Positions 42,924-54,452 of a DNA stretch of 64,000 nucleotides are shown in pieces. The first letter of the stretch is position 1, and the number at the start of each line of letters is the position of its first letter. Made by a program: the position numbers and the translations under genes. The notes under the pieces are model-generated. The model had not been told where the DNA came from. It ran no database searches and saw only the letters and a program-made list of their open reading frames with translations. Source of the DNA: Anomaloglossus baeobatrachus (Eukaryota > Chordata > Amphibia > Anura > Aromobatidae); NCBI RefSeq assembly GCF_048569485.1, contig NC_134361.1, positions 166,263,758 to 166,327,757 of the forward strand. Reading direction: 5' to 3'.

Positions 42924-44513
42924 TGACTGACATCTTTGATTTTACTTTTTTTTTTTATTTTATAAAGTAGTGGAAAATGGTAAAAAAAAATTCCAAGTTC
43001 GGTGAAATTGCTAACAAAGTGCAAGTCCGCATTGTTTTGGGTTTTTTTACTTTCCATGTTCACCATATGGTAAATCAGACTTCGCAGCATGATTGCCCAG
43101 GTCAGTACGAGTTCTTAGATACCAAACATGTATAATTTTTTTTTTTTATTTAAATGGTCAAAAAAAATTCAGAAATATGTAAAAAACAAATAAATTTACC
43201 TTTTCGCGATATTTTCCAGGACCGTAATGTTTTTATTTTTGGGGGATCTGGGACTATGGGAAGGCTTATTTTTTGTGCCCTGAGCTGACTTTTTACTGAT
43301 AAAACCGGGGGTAGATATGTGTTTTATTACAATTTAGGCTATGTGCACACGTAAAGTATTTTGTGCAGCTCCACTTCTGCATCTTTTTGCAGGAAAACAC
43401 GTTTTTGTACAAGGTTGTGCACTACATCGGATTCCCTGGACTCTGTCAGATTCCCTGGACTACGTCAGACCTGCCTGGGTTTTTATTTTAAATATATTGG
43501 TGAACCAGGGAAAGAGTTGGAGAGTGGGGTTTTTTCAAATAAACTATTTGTGTGTGTTTTTTCTTTTTACTTATCGGGTTAATAATGGGGGTGATTGATT
43601 GACGCCTCTTCATTAATAACTCCTAGACTTGATGACAGCTGACATTACAAAGCTGACATCAACCCCAAAAATATATTACCCTGATAGCCACCGCACCAGG
43701 GCAATCGAGAAGAGTCAAGCAAAGCTCCAGAATTGGCGCATCTAATGTGGTGCAGAAATTCTGGAGTGGCTGCGGGCTGCTATTTTTAGGTTGGGAAGGG
43801 CCAAATAACCATGGGCCTTTGCAGCCTGATAATATCAGCCCCCTGCTTTCTGCTTTACCTTGACTGATGATCAAAAATAGGGGGAATCCCACGTAATATT
43901 TTAAAATTATTTATTTATTTATTAGGTTAAACAAGACTAAAAACATTGTTTAGTGCCACGTGAAAGGCTCTAAATGGTGCAAATGTATAATATGTAGGGG
44001 CGTTGTGACATTATATATCTGTAGGATAGCAATCTATTTTGTCTAAAATATTTCGATCATCTATCTAGCTTTATCTTTTATATTTTTATTTTATATTTGT
44101 ACATGTGTTTTTTGTGTATTTTTAGATGTTGAATTCTTTGCTTTCTTTATTTCAACAAACTTTATTATTAAGACAAAAACACGTCAAAACTGCATCAAAA
44201 CACATGTAACAAAAATGCAAGGCAAAAGCGCAAATAAACTAAGGTACTGAATTGGTGCAGAAATTCTGCAGTGTCAAAAACTCAACAAACACTAGTCATG
44301 GGAACCCTGGGGTATGTGCACACATTAGTATTTGGTGCAGTCATTTCTGCACCATTTCTGCATCTCTTGGCAGGAAAAACGCAGCAGAAAAAAACCCCGT
44401 TTCCGATATGTTTTTCTGGTGTTTTTGGACTGCAATTGCTATAGAGATAGATAATAGATATAGAAAAGACAGTACACGGACAAATAAACATATAATTGCA
44501 CAACCTCCAGACA
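42924..44513. other. Half-B spacer, unit 4
   Basis: Collinear with 5331-6950. No gene. Confidence 0.55.
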
Positions 44514-44556
44514 TCTAATATATAAAGCTGAATGTGTGTATGTATGTGTGTTTGTG

Positions 44557-46566
44557 CAGTGGCGTAACTAGAGTTTGATGAGCCCTGGTGCAAAGTTCAG
44601 ACCTGGGCCTCCCCTCCACGTACACCGACACTTAGGGTACGGGATAATGACACTGACACTCGGGGTACAGGATAATGATGCTGACACTTGGCTCTTACCC
44701 ACAGCACCCACCTTTCCCATTATCTGAAATCCCTTTATCAGTACCCAGCTTTCCTATGTTCTGATATCCATCTTTTCCTCGGCACACTGCTTCCCCATGC
44801 TCTGCTATACATCTTTCCCTCAGCACCCAGATTTCCCATATCAGAGCATGGGAAAGCTGGGTGCTGAGAAATGATGTATAGCAGAGCATGTGAAAGCTGG
44901 GTGCTGAGAGAAGATGTATAGCAGAGCATGGGAAAGCTGGGTGCTGAGGGAAAAGAGCCTTTTTCCCTGAGCACTAAACGTTCCCATCCCCTGCTTGTAT
45001 CTTTGTTCCCCCTTGTATATAGTTCTCCAAATACAATAATGGCACCCACATAGCCTTCCATATAGTATAAAGGGTCCCACATAACCCTTCATATATTAGA
45101 ATACCCTTCCATAGTCCTCCATGTATTATAATTCACCCCATAGTACTCAATATATAATAATGCACCACATAGTCCTCCATATATTATAATGCACCCCCAT
45201 AATCCTCCATGTATAAAGTAGCCCTTTAATTATTATCATGAATTTCTCATAGTTCTCTACGTATTATAATTCACCCCATAGTTCTCCATATATTATACTG
45301 CACCACATAGTCCCCAATGTTTTATACTGCACCCCCATAGTCCATGTATAAGGTAGCCTCCATAGTCCTCCATATATTATAATGTAGCCCCATAATCCTA
45401 TATGTATTATAACGCAACCCCATAAAACTTCATATTGCATTATGCAGCCCCATATTCCATTTATAAGGTGTCCTTCATTTTGTATTATGCAGCCCCCCAG
45501 ACCTCCATATATAATAATGCAGCCAGACTCTCCATGCCTCCATGTATAATAATGCAGTCAGCCACCTCAGGCCTCTATGTATAATATAGCAGCCAGCCTC
45601 TCCAGGCCTCCATGTATAACAATGCACCCAGCCTCCTCTGGCCTCCATGTATAATGCAGTATCTCCAGGCCTCCACGTATGATGCAGTATCTCCAGGCCT
45701 CCATGTATAATGCAGTATCTCCAGGCCTCCATGTATAATGCAGCCTCTCCAGGCCTCCCTGTATAATGCAGCCTCTCCAGGCCTCCATGTATAATAATGC
45801 AGCCTCCCCAGACCTCCATGTATAATAATGCAGCCTCCCCAGACCTCCATGTATAATAATGCAGCCTCCCCAGACCTCCATGTATAATAATGCAGCCTCC
45901 CCAGACCTCCATGTATAAAGCAACCTCCTCAGACCTCCATGTAGAAAGCAGCCTCTCCAGGCCTCCATATATAATGCAGCCTCCTCAGACCTCCATGTAT
46001 AAAGCAGCCTCTCCAGGCCTCCATGTATAATAATGCAGCTTCCCCAGAACTGCCTTCCCAAGCCTCTGGCCACCGTTTACTCACTTATATTAGAAAAAAA
46101 AAACAAAAACAACAAGTACTCACCTTCTCTCTTCCTTCCACCGCTGCTGTCCTCCCCGCTGCTCGTTCTCCCGGTGCTGCGGTCGGCGTCCTCCCATCCT
46201 GCACTCTGTGCACTCAGCACAGCAGTCGCTCGGGAGTGACGTCACCGCACAGGGGGAGAATGGTGATGCATAGCGCGGCACCGGCCGCGCTATGCTTCAT
46301 CATTACTGTGCGCGGTGACGGGGGAGACGCCGCAGCCGCTGACACCAGGTAGGGGGCCCTGGTGCCACCGCTGACACCAGGCAGGGGGGCCCGGTGTCAG
46401 CGGCGGCAGCGGGTCAAATAGAGGCCGCGTGGTCTGTGACAGATCAGCGCGGCTCCTCTCACACTGACAGGAGCTGGCTGCTGATCTGCCTGGCGGCCGC
46501 CGGGCCCCTAGCCTCACGGGCCTGGTCGCGATCGCGACCGCTGCGACCGTGGTAGTTACGCCACTT
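44557..46566. mobile_element. Non-autonomous hAT-type DNA transposon, 2.0 kb
   Basis: Terminal inverted repeats CAGTGGCGTAACTA and TAGTTACGCCACTT (last base imperfect) are flanked by a perfect 8-bp duplication TGTTTGTG (44549-44556 and 46567-46574). That fits hAT. No transposase ORF is present. The left side holds a foldback of about 170 bp (44780-44950, gagcatgggaaagctgggtg and its complement); the middle is AT-rich with a minisatellite; the right end is GC-rich. Confidence 0.85.
45475..46040. repeat. Minisatellite inside the hAT element
   Basis: Repeats of about 26-31 bp on the theme gcctccccagacctccatgt followed by ataataatgca. The repetitive Tyr/Trp/Gly-rich frames on the minus strand are artefacts of this array. 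Confidence 0.85.
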
Positions 46567-46635
46567 TGTTTGTGTGTGTATGTCCGGGATTGGCATCTGC
46601 ACCGTCACAGCTACAGTCACAAAATTTTGCACACT

Positions 46636-47604
46636 TGTGGCACCCCAGGGTTGCCACAGTAACAACACAAAGGGTTAACTCCCCACACACAACACCAAGA
46701 CCTCCTGGCCAGAAGGGGGAGACCAAGCTGCTTCCCTGTATATTCTGGTGGAGGGAGGAAATGGTCAGAAGTAGTTTCAGTTTGGAAGTTCAGTGCAGAG
46801 CACTGAGGAGACAGGATCTCTGCAGGTTGGAAGCTGGCTTTAGCTCACCTCAGGATCCACTGACCAATTCCAGGCCTAGCTGAGGGTCTGAGGAAAGGAG
46901 AAAGAGTACACAGAGGAACATTCCTGGGAGACAGAGCATTGCAGAGCTCATCCCCAGTGGAGCACACAGAACGGATGCTGGATCCGAGACTGCAGGTTAC
47001 ATACTGCACAGTGAACACCAGAGAAGTGAGGATTCCACATTCTCTATCTGTACCACAGACACAAGCAACAAGCGCAGAGTTCAGGAACATACTAGTAAGG
47101 ACTAGAGTTGCCTGTCAGGTCGGTACCGAGGAGCACAGAGCCAGCTGCATAGTTCACGCAGCAGCAGGGCCACAGACACACAGTGCAGGCAAGGAAGCCA
47201 AAACGGCCCGGCTGGGTGGGAGAAGCCCTGAACCCCTCACAGACTCCGTGGACAGTACTCTGCTGAATAACATCATCAGTAAAAGACAAAGAAACTGCAA
47301 AACCGTGAGTCTGCCTGTTTATTGTGCTCGTGTCCTGCACTCCCCCCATAGACTTACACACTGCCCCGGGGAAAAGGCTCTACCCGTGGGGAGCCGTCCC
47401 ATCTCAAGCTGCCTTCCATCACCCCGGAGGTTCTGCAGCAGCGGTGGTCATCTCTGATCACATTCCACGGGTGGCGTCACGAACATAACCCCCCTTTTTA
47501 TTGTGGAACCAGGGAGCACAGACCGGGTCACGACACCGTGATCCCCTTTCCAGAAGCGACCCCTTGGCCCGGTTCTGGGTATCCCCTTAACCCCTGGCGA
47601 CACA
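46636..47604 (+). repeat. 5' LTR of the Ty3/gypsy element
   Basis: 969 bp, nearly identical to 53484-54452. Near its end it contains TGGCGTCACGAAC (47472-47484), the same 13 nt that begin the real primer site. An ORF of about 172 residues in each LTR has no recognisable domain and is taken as chance. Confidence 0.93.
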
Positions 47605-47608
47605 ACTT

Positions 47609-47626
47609 TGGCGTCACGAACAGGAT
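47609..47626 (+). other. Primer binding site, tRNA-Ser(CGA) type
   Basis: TGGCGTCACGAACAGGAT, 4 nt after the LTR, complements the 3' end of vertebrate tRNA-Ser(CGA) (ATCCTGTTCGTGACGCCA, from memory). tRNA-Ser primers are used by the Mag lineage among others. Confidence 0.82.
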
Positions 47627-47966
47627 GCGGACTGGACCCGGCTGCAACCCGGGTGACGTGTGCCTGTAAAGACTTATTGCATCGCATAAAAGACTTGCAC
47701 TGTGAATTGTTGCAACAAAGAACGGACTTTAAACTTTGCAAAGATACCTGGAAAAATCCATAAACATCATTGGTAAAATTTTCCAGGCGCCATCTTTAAT
47801 CACGCCATTACCTGCTACGCGCGGGAAAACATCGCGCCTAAACTAAGACTCCGCCCACCGCTTGCAGAGGAGGTGCGCTCGGTGCTGCGACCCGAACGAA
47901 AACGCAGAAAAGTGTCCCAGGCTTGCTGTCAAGAAGACTGGTGAAATTAACTAAGGGGGCGCAAAG

Positions 47967-48962
47967 ATGTCGCAGCAGGGAGACGCTGTTGTACCCGGCG
48001 GTGCAGCGGCACCTATCATGCCGTTCCTGATGCCGTACACCCCGGGTGCAGTGTGGCTGCCGCAGTACTCAGGTGAGCCCAGCACACTTAATGACTTTAT
48101 CGGAAAGCTAAAAATCTACTTCAGCATGTACCCCCTGACAGAAGCCCAGCGTGTTGGTATGCTTATGGGACAGTTAACTGGCAATGCCCAGCGGGAGGCT
48201 ACATCCTGGCCGGACGATGCAAAGGACACTGTAGAGCATATAATAGCTGGACTAAAAGCAGCTTTTGAATCCACTGCTGGCAGCCGGGCTAAAATGAGGT
48301 TCTTTGGATGCAAGCAAAAACCTAGAGAGAGCGCAAGAGACTTTGCCTTAAACTTGCAGGAGGCGCTCAGAGCACTTAAATTAGCAGAACCTGCCTTAGC
48401 CCCTGGAGCAGATAAGCTGCTGATAGACCAATTCCTGGATGGACTCTCATCCCCTTCCCACCGGGGACAACTGAGCATGATGGTGATCCAGGATCCAGGA
48501 CTAACATTTGCCCAGCTAAAGGATAGAGCCATCCGCCTCCAGCAGGTGGAGGAGCCGCAGGATATAGACTCTGTTCAACACCTTACAGTGGCACCCCAGC
48601 AGCCAGTAGTGCCGGTGACATCGGCCATGTCAGCGGCTGTTGCTAACCACCTGGAGCCGATCACTAATGAGGCTCTACATCAAAAGCTTGAAGCCCTTAC
48701 AGACACTATTGCTTCCATGGCTAGAATCGTCCAGGAGCTGCGTGGATCCAAGTCTGCACCCAAGATTGAGCTGGCGACCAGCAAGGAGGATGTCCCATGG
48801 GTGAGGCCTAGGAGATACCAAGCGACGAGAGGACGACCCAGCGACCGCTACCAGCCGGATGGACAGCCCATTTGCCGCCGTTGCAATGAGCCAGGTCACT
48901 TTGCCCGTGAATGTGCTTTAAATGGGGATCCCCTGGGGAGGCGGGCCGCTCCTCAGGAATGA
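47967..48962 (+). CDS. gag: Ty3/gypsy Gag
   Basis: 331 residues. A retrotransposon-gag type capsid region lies about 30-190 (YSGEPSTLNDFIGKLKIYF, then a conserved KPRESARDFALNLQEAL stretch). A single CCHC zinc knuckle CRRCNEPGHFAREC is near 302-315. It forms the particle and binds element RNA. Its 3' end overlaps pol by about 50 bases, with pol in the -1 frame, so Pol is presumably made by programmed -1 frameshifting, as is common in the family. Confidence 0.93.
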   Translation: MSQQGDAVVPGGAAAPIMPFLMPYTPGAVWLPQYSGEPSTLNDFIGKLKIYFSMYPLTEAQRVGMLMGQLTGNAQREATSWPDDAKDTVEHIIAGLKAAFESTAGSRAKMRFFGCKQKPRESARDFALNLQEALRALKLAEPALAPGADKLLIDQFLDGLSSPSHRGQLSMMVIQDPGLTFAQLKDRAIRLQQVEEPQDIDSVQHLTVAPQQPVVPVTSAMSAAVANHLEPITNEALHQKLEALTDTIASMARIVQELRGSKSAPKIELATSKEDVPWVRPRRYQATRGRPSDRYQPDGQPICRRCNEPGHFARECALNGDPLGRRAAPQE

Positions 48963-51900
48963 ACTCTCAAGGTCCTTCACCCTGGCACGACAAGTATGTG
49001 GGGGGACGTCCAGTCATCCCCATCGTGCTGGATGGCATTCCGCTCAACGCCTTGCTGGACACTGGTTCCCAAATATCATCAATTCCGCATGTCCTTTATA
49101 AGAGGTACTGGGCTGATTCAGACGTTAGCAGTGGTCCATCTAATGTTGCATTGAATATATGGGCTAGCAATGGTGAATTAGTGCCACAGGTTGGTTTCAG
49201 AGAAATGACCATTAAGATTGGGAGAGTAGAATTGCAGAATCAGGGTATTATCATTGTTGATGTTGACCGACGAGAACGTGAACCAACTATGCTGCTAGGA
49301 ATGAATGTAATTGAAAATTGTTTTGCAGAGGTAATTACTGTCTTGCAGCAGATCGTCGAGACTGCCAAACCTGGGCAACAGAGACTCCTGCAGAAGGAAA
49401 TTAAAGCCTTGATGCTGAAGCAGCAGGTAGAAATGTCAGGAGGTGAAATTGGCAGTGCAAGGGTAAGTGACCCAATACCTATTGTAATTCCTCCCAAAAC
49501 TGAAATGCTGGTCTGGTGTAGAGCCGCAATAGGCATCAGAGGGCGAGACTATCAGGCCCTGGTAGAACCCGTGTACTCAGACAGTAGGCCCACTGTACTG
49601 ACGGCCAGAGGAATAGTTGAGGTACATCGGGGAAGAGTGCCAATACGCCTTCTAAATTGTGGGGAAGATGAGGTCACCCTACCAAAGTATGCTACCATGG
49701 CTAAGCTATATACGGTTGATAACAACGCCATCACCACCGTTGAGCCCTTGAAGCCGTCAAGTCAGGCGGAAGACAATGGCTCAGAGGGAAAGCTGGAGGA
49801 TTGGTGCCAAAAGCTACATGTAGGTACCGATTCTACACCCTCCCATCAAAAGCATGGAGTATACCGAGTAGTGAAAGAATATGAACAAATATTCAGCAAA
49901 CACCCATTAGACTTTGGGCAGATCAAAGGGGTAGAGCACACTATACCCACAGGTAACCATCCACCCATAAAGGAGAGGTATAGACCAGTACCACCAGCTC
50001 ACTACCAATGCGCCAAAGACATGCTCAAAGAAATGAAAGAAGCAGGTGTAATAAGAGACAGTTGTAGCCCCTGGGCAGCCCCACTAGTGCTAGTTAAGAA
50101 AAAAGATGGGACCATGAGGATGTGTGTAGACTACAGACGGATCAACCGCATTACACACAAGGATGCATACCCATTACCTAGGATAGAAGAGTCATTGGCT
50201 GCATTAAAATCCGCTACTTACTTTTCCACCCTAGATCTGACTAGTGGGTATTGGCAAGTTCCTGTGGCAGAGGCTGATAAGGAGAAGACAGCGTTCACCA
50301 CGCCGATGGGCCTCTGTGAGTTCAATTGTATGCCGTTTGGACTCTGCAACGCGCCTGGTACCTTCCAGCGAATGATGGAGTGCTGCCTAGGACATAAGAA
50401 CTTTGAAACTGTCCTCCTGTACCTGGATGACGTCATAGTCTACTCCAAGACCTATGAACAGCATCTACAAGACCTGGCGGAAGTGTTTGAAGCCTTATCC
50501 GGATACGGCATGAAAATCAAGCCATCCAAGTGTCACCTTCTAAAGCCAAGGGTACAGTACCTGGGACATGTCGTGAGCTCAGAAGGGGTAGCACCAGATC
50601 CTGAAAAAGTTACCGTGATCAGAGATTGGCCAAGACCCACCAGCGTGAAAGAGGTGAGGCAATTCCTGGGACTGGTGGGCTACTATAGAAGATTTATAAA
50701 AGGGTTCACGAAGCTAGCAGCTCCCCTACAAGACATCCTGGTAGGACAGTCAAAGAAGTCTGCAGCCCGAAATCCTCCTTTCCAGTGGAGTGATGAGAGA
50801 GAAGAGTCCTTTAAGAAGTTGAAGTGGGCACTGACAGGAGAAGAGATTCTGGCATATCCAGATTACCATCAACCCTTCATTTTGTACACGGATGCCAGCA
50901 ACGTAGGACTGGGAGCCGTATTGTCTCAAAAGCAGGAAGGCAAGGAGAAAGTTATTGCTTTTGCAAGCAGGAAGCTCCGGCCTACAGAAAGAAACCCAGA
51001 GAATTACAGCTCCTTCAAGTTAGAACTACTGGCAGTAGTTTGGGCTGTAACAGAGCGTTTCAAACACTACCTGGCAGCTGCAGAATTTACCATCTTTACT
51101 GACAACAATCCGTTGACCCACCTGGACTCTGCAAAATTAGGTGCGCTGGAACAGCGATGGATAGCCCGACTGTCAAACTACAACTTTGTCATCAAGTACA
51201 GGGCAGGCCACAAGAATGGGAATGCAGATGCCTTATCCCGGATGCCACACTCGGGGAACGTGGAAGAGGAACCGGAGGGACTGGAAGAAATTGAGCTGCC
51301 GGCCTTTCACCGTCCTAAGGTGGGACAGTATCAACCGAGTGTCTACCAAAAACAACAGCAGGCAACTCTCAATCCATTAGCACACCACGGATGGGCTGAC
51401 ACACAAGACAGCGATCCAGCTGTGAAGCTAGTGAAAGAACTGCTTACACAACAAGGTGCTTACCCTAATCAGAATGCCCCAGCTGAGACGCAACATCTCT
51501 GGAAGGAGAGAGGTAAATTGTTCCTGTACCAAGGGAAGCTCTGTAGAAGGCACACCAATCCAAAAACACATGAGTTGGTCTGGCAGATCATCGTGCCCAA
51601 GAGAGACGTCAAGATGGTTCTGGAAGCTTACCACAACGGTGCTGGTCATTTTGGTTGGAAAAAGTTGGAAGTGCTCTTAAGAGAAAGATTCTACTGGGTT
51701 GGCATGAGAAAATCAATTGAAGATTGGTGTAGAAAATGCGGACCGTGCAACCTAAGAAGAAAGGATCAACAGAACCAGAGAGCTCCACTTCAGTCCATAG
51801 TAACCAAGCAACCACTCGAGCTAGTTGCATTAGACCACGTCAAGTTGTCACCAAGCCGGTCTGGCTATGTCTATGCCTTAACCATCGTGGACCATTACTC

Positions 51901-53059
51901 ACGCTTCTTAGTGGTGGTACCCGTGAAAGACCTTACAGCTAGAACAGCAGCTAAAGCTTTTCAGACGTACTTTTGCAGACCCCATGGTTACCCAGAACAA
52001 GTCCTTGCAGATCAAGGTCCAGCTTTTGAATCACAGATTTTCCAAGAATTCTGCAACATGTATGGCTGTAAGAAGATCCGCACAACAGCATACCATCCCC
52101 AAACAAATGGCTTATGTGAGAAGATGAACCATATTGTGATTGACCTGTTGAAGACCTTACCAGAGTCAGAAAGAAATCAATGGCCAGAGAAATTGCCAGA
52201 CTTGGTGGACTTGTACAATCATGTCCCGGTGAGTTCTACAAACTGCACCCCCGCTTACCTCATGCGTGCAAGGCCCGGTAAACTGCCAATTGATTTAGAT
52301 ATGGGAATTCTGAAGCCAGATGCGGAACTTCAAGAATCCAATTGGGATACCCTACGTCAGCAGCAGTATCGCCAAGTACAAGAGTGCGTAGAGAAAAGTC
52401 TCCAACAAGCTAGGGGAAGACAGGAGAGAACCTTCAACCAGCATGCTCTAGCAACCCCATTGCAACCTGGTGACCAAGTTCTCAAGAGGAAACGGCGCAC
52501 AAACAAATTGGATAATCAGTGGGAAACCACCCCATATACAGTCTTACCATCCAGTATGGATAATCCCAAAGTGTGTCTCATCAGTAAGGATGAAGGAAGG
52601 ACATCAGCTGTCGTGTCAAGAGATCAACTCAAACCGTGTCCTGAAACCCTGAAGACACCAGAAGTCACCTTACCCATACAGGTACAACCTGTCAAGAAGG
52701 AAGAAGATGTATTCCATACAGTCTTAGGAGATTTCCCAAAAACATGGCCAAATTACCATGGAGCAGTAGTAGTCCCAATGATCGCCTTCCCTCAAGTGGC
52801 AGAATCAACATCAGAATCCATACCACAAGAAGTCTCAAGACAAGAAGAACTGGAAGTTGAAACCGTAGAGGAAGAACAGATTCCTGGTCCCAGTGAGCTT
52901 GCCAGTCCTACAGTCAGCCCCCCATCCTCACAAGTATTAGAAACACCAAATAGGTACACTTCCACCCACACCATTATGCTAAGTACACCCAGTACAGCAG
53001 CAGTACGCAGATCACAGCGTAGTACTCAGGGTCAGATACCAGCAAGATATAAGGACTAA
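48911..53059 (+). CDS. pol: Ty3/gypsy Pol (protease, RT, RNase H, integrase)
   Basis: 1382-residue open frame. Protease: LLDTGSQIS near residue 50. RT: TLDLTSGYWQVPV near 440 and YLDDVIVYS near 503. RNase H: LYTDASNVGLGAV near 657, FTDNNPLTH near 729, NADALSR near 768. Integrase: zinc-binding H-H-C-C region near 907-947 (HNGAGHFGWKK to CRKCGPC) and a D-D-E core (ALDHVKL near 973, LADQGPAFES near 1031, NGLCEKMN near 1066). The C-terminal tail has no clear chromodomain. The frame begins inside gag; the first Met is probably not the true start. Confidence 0.95.
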   Translation: MCFKWGSPGEAGRSSGMNSQGPSPWHDKYVGGRPVIPIVLDGIPLNALLDTGSQISSIPHVLYKRYWADSDVSSGPSNVALNIWASNGELVPQVGFREMTIKIGRVELQNQGIIIVDVDRREREPTMLLGMNVIENCFAEVITVLQQIVETAKPGQQRLLQKEIKALMLKQQVEMSGGEIGSARVSDPIPIVIPPKTEMLVWCRAAIGIRGRDYQALVEPVYSDSRPTVLTARGIVEVHRGRVPIRLLNCGEDEVTLPKYATMAKLYTVDNNAITTVEPLKPSSQAEDNGSEGKLEDWCQKLHVGTDSTPSHQKHGVYRVVKEYEQIFSKHPLDFGQIKGVEHTIPTGNHPPIKERYRPVPPAHYQCAKDMLKEMKEAGVIRDSCSPWAAPLVLVKKKDGTMRMCVDYRRINRITHKDAYPLPRIEESLAALKSATYFSTLDLTSGYWQVPVAEADKEKTAFTTPMGLCEFNCMPFGLCNAPGTFQRMMECCLGHKNFETVLLYLDDVIVYSKTYEQHLQDLAEVFEALSGYGMKIKPSKCHLLKPRVQYLGHVVSSEGVAPDPEKVTVIRDWPRPTSVKEVRQFLGLVGYYRRFIKGFTKLAAPLQDILVGQSKKSAARNPPFQWSDEREESFKKLKWALTGEEILAYPDYHQPFILYTDASNVGLGAVLSQKQEGKEKVIAFASRKLRPTERNPENYSSFKLELLAVVWAVTERFKHYLAAAEFTIFTDNNPLTHLDSAKLGALEQRWIARLSNYNFVIKYRAGHKNGNADALSRMPHSGNVEEEPEGLEEIELPAFHRPKVGQYQPSVYQKQQQATLNPLAHHGWADTQDSDPAVKLVKELLTQQGAYPNQNAPAETQHLWKERGKLFLYQGKLCRRHTNPKTHELVWQIIVPKRDVKMVLEAYHNGAGHFGWKKLEVLLRERFYWVGMRKSIEDWCRKCGPCNLRRKDQQNQRAPLQSIVTKQPLELVALDHVKLSPSRSGYVYALTIVDHYSRFLVVVPVKDLTARTAAKAFQTYFCRPHGYPEQVLADQGPAFESQIFQEFCNMYGCKKIRTTAYHPQTNGLCEKMNHIVIDLLKTLPESERNQWPEKLPDLVDLYNHVPVSSTNCTPAYLMRARPGKLPIDLDMGILKPDAELQESNWDTLRQQQYRQVQECVEKSLQQARGRQERTFNQHALATPLQPGDQVLKRKRRTNKLDNQWETTPYTVLPSSMDNPKVCLISKDEGRTSAVVSRDQLKPCPETLKTPEVTLPIQVQPVKKEEDVFHTVLGDFPKTWPNYHGAVVVPMIAFPQVAESTSESIPQEVSRQEELEVETVEEEQIPGPSELASPTVSPPSSQVLETPNRYTSTHTIMLSTPSTAAVRRSQRSTQGQIPARYKD

Positions 53060-53483
53060 TGTGAAATTGCATATAAAATGTACATATGTTATAATGTTTA
53101 TATGAAAAACCGTAACAGTTTAGTGTACAGAAAAGGTGAGAGAAGAGTGGTGTAAGGTGGCAGCACGGAGAGTTACAACTTGATCACATTGTTGGTGGCC
53201 CGAGGGCCGTGAGGCCTACTGCACTTATGACCAGAGTAGAGACACCTTTAAGAAGTGTTTGTTGATTGAAATGTTTATTTAATTGCAACGTTAAGACCAA
53301 AAGCCCAGTACCTACAGAGACTATACTGTATGAACACTTATATATTTTTGAACATTTTGGACTCTTTTTGAACTTTAAGGTTTTTGTATTTTTTCATTTT
53401 GAGACTCTGTATATATATAATTGTTGTGATAACTTGTTTGTTTGTTTCACAGTCCCGGAGTACTGTTCTTCACTAAGGGGGAA
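53060..53483 (+). other. Ty3/gypsy 3' untranslated region and polypurine tract
   Basis: About 420 bp with no ORF of note. The purine tract cactaagggggaa lies directly before the 3' LTR at 53484. Confidence 0.8.
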
Positions 53484-54452
53484 TGTGGCACCCCAGGGTT
53501 GCCACAGTAACAACAAAAAGGGTTAACTCCCCACACACAACACCAAGACCTCCTGGCCAGAAGGGGGAGACCAAGCTGCTTCCCTGTATATTCTGGTGGA
53601 GGGAGGAAATGGTCAGAAGTAGTTTCAGTTTGGAAGTTCAGTGCAGAGCACTGAGGAGACAGGATCTCTGCAGGTTGGAAGCTGGCTTTAGCTCACCTCA
53701 GGATCCACTGACCAATTCCAGGCCTAGCTGAGGGTCTGAGGAAAGGAGAAAGTGTACACAGAGGAACATTCCTGGGAGACAGAGCATTGCCGAGCTCATC
53801 CCCAGTGGAGCACACAGAACGGATGCTGGATCCGAGACTGCAGGTTACATACTGCACAGTGAACACCAGAGAAGTGAGGATTCCACATTCTCTATCTGTA
53901 CCACAGACACAAGCAACAAGCGCAGAGTTCAGGAACATACTAGTAAGGACTAGAGTTGCCTGTCAGGTCGGTACCGAGGAGCACAGAGCCAGCTGCATAG
54001 TTCACGCAGCAGCAGGGCCACAGACACACAGTGCAGGCAAGGGAGCCAAAACGGCCCGGCTGGGTGGGAGAAGCCCTGAACCCCTCACAGACTCCGTGGA
54101 CAGTACTCTGCTGAATAACATCATCAGTAAAAGACAAAGAAACTGCAAAACCGTGAGTCTGCCTGTTTATTGTGCTCGTGTCCTGCACTCCCCCCATAGA
54201 CTTACACACTGCCCCGGGGAAAAGGCTCTACCCGTGGGGAGCCGTCCCATCTCAAGCTGCCTTCCATCACCCCGGAGGTTCTGCAGCAGCGGTGGTCATC
54301 TCTGATCACATTCCACGGGTGGCGTCACGAACATAACCCCCCTTTTTATTGTGGAACCAGGGAGCACAGACCGGGTCACGACACCGTGATCCCCTTTCCA
54401 GAAGCGACCCCTTGGCCCGGTTCTGGGTATCCCCTTAACCCCTGGCGACACA
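53484..54452 (+). repeat. 3' LTR of the Ty3/gypsy element
   Basis: 969 bp, TG...CA, followed by the CACT target repeat and the resumed Helitron sequence. Confidence 0.93.

Larger units (their letters stand above)
46636..54452 (+). mobile_element. Ty3/gypsy LTR retrotransposon, looks whole
   Basis: 7817 bp: two 969-bp LTRs (TGTGGC...GACACA), a 4-bp target repeat CACT (46632-46635, 54453-54456), PBS, gag, pol and a polypurine tract (cactaagggggaa) next to the 3' LTR. The order protease, RT, RNase H, integrase is that of Ty3/gypsy (Metaviridae). No envelope-like ORF. I count about four differences between the LTRs by eye, so it is a very recent insertion. Both ORFs are open. Confidence 0.95.

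Noticed and set aside
45475-46073. Repetitive Trp/Gly/His-rich minus-strand frames of 91-168 residues
   Set aside because: They are products of the hAT internal minisatellite in overlapping frames.
46939-47457. A 172-residue frame, repeated at 53787-54305
   Set aside because: It lies within both LTRs of the gypsy element and has no domain; it is identical in both only because the LTRs are.
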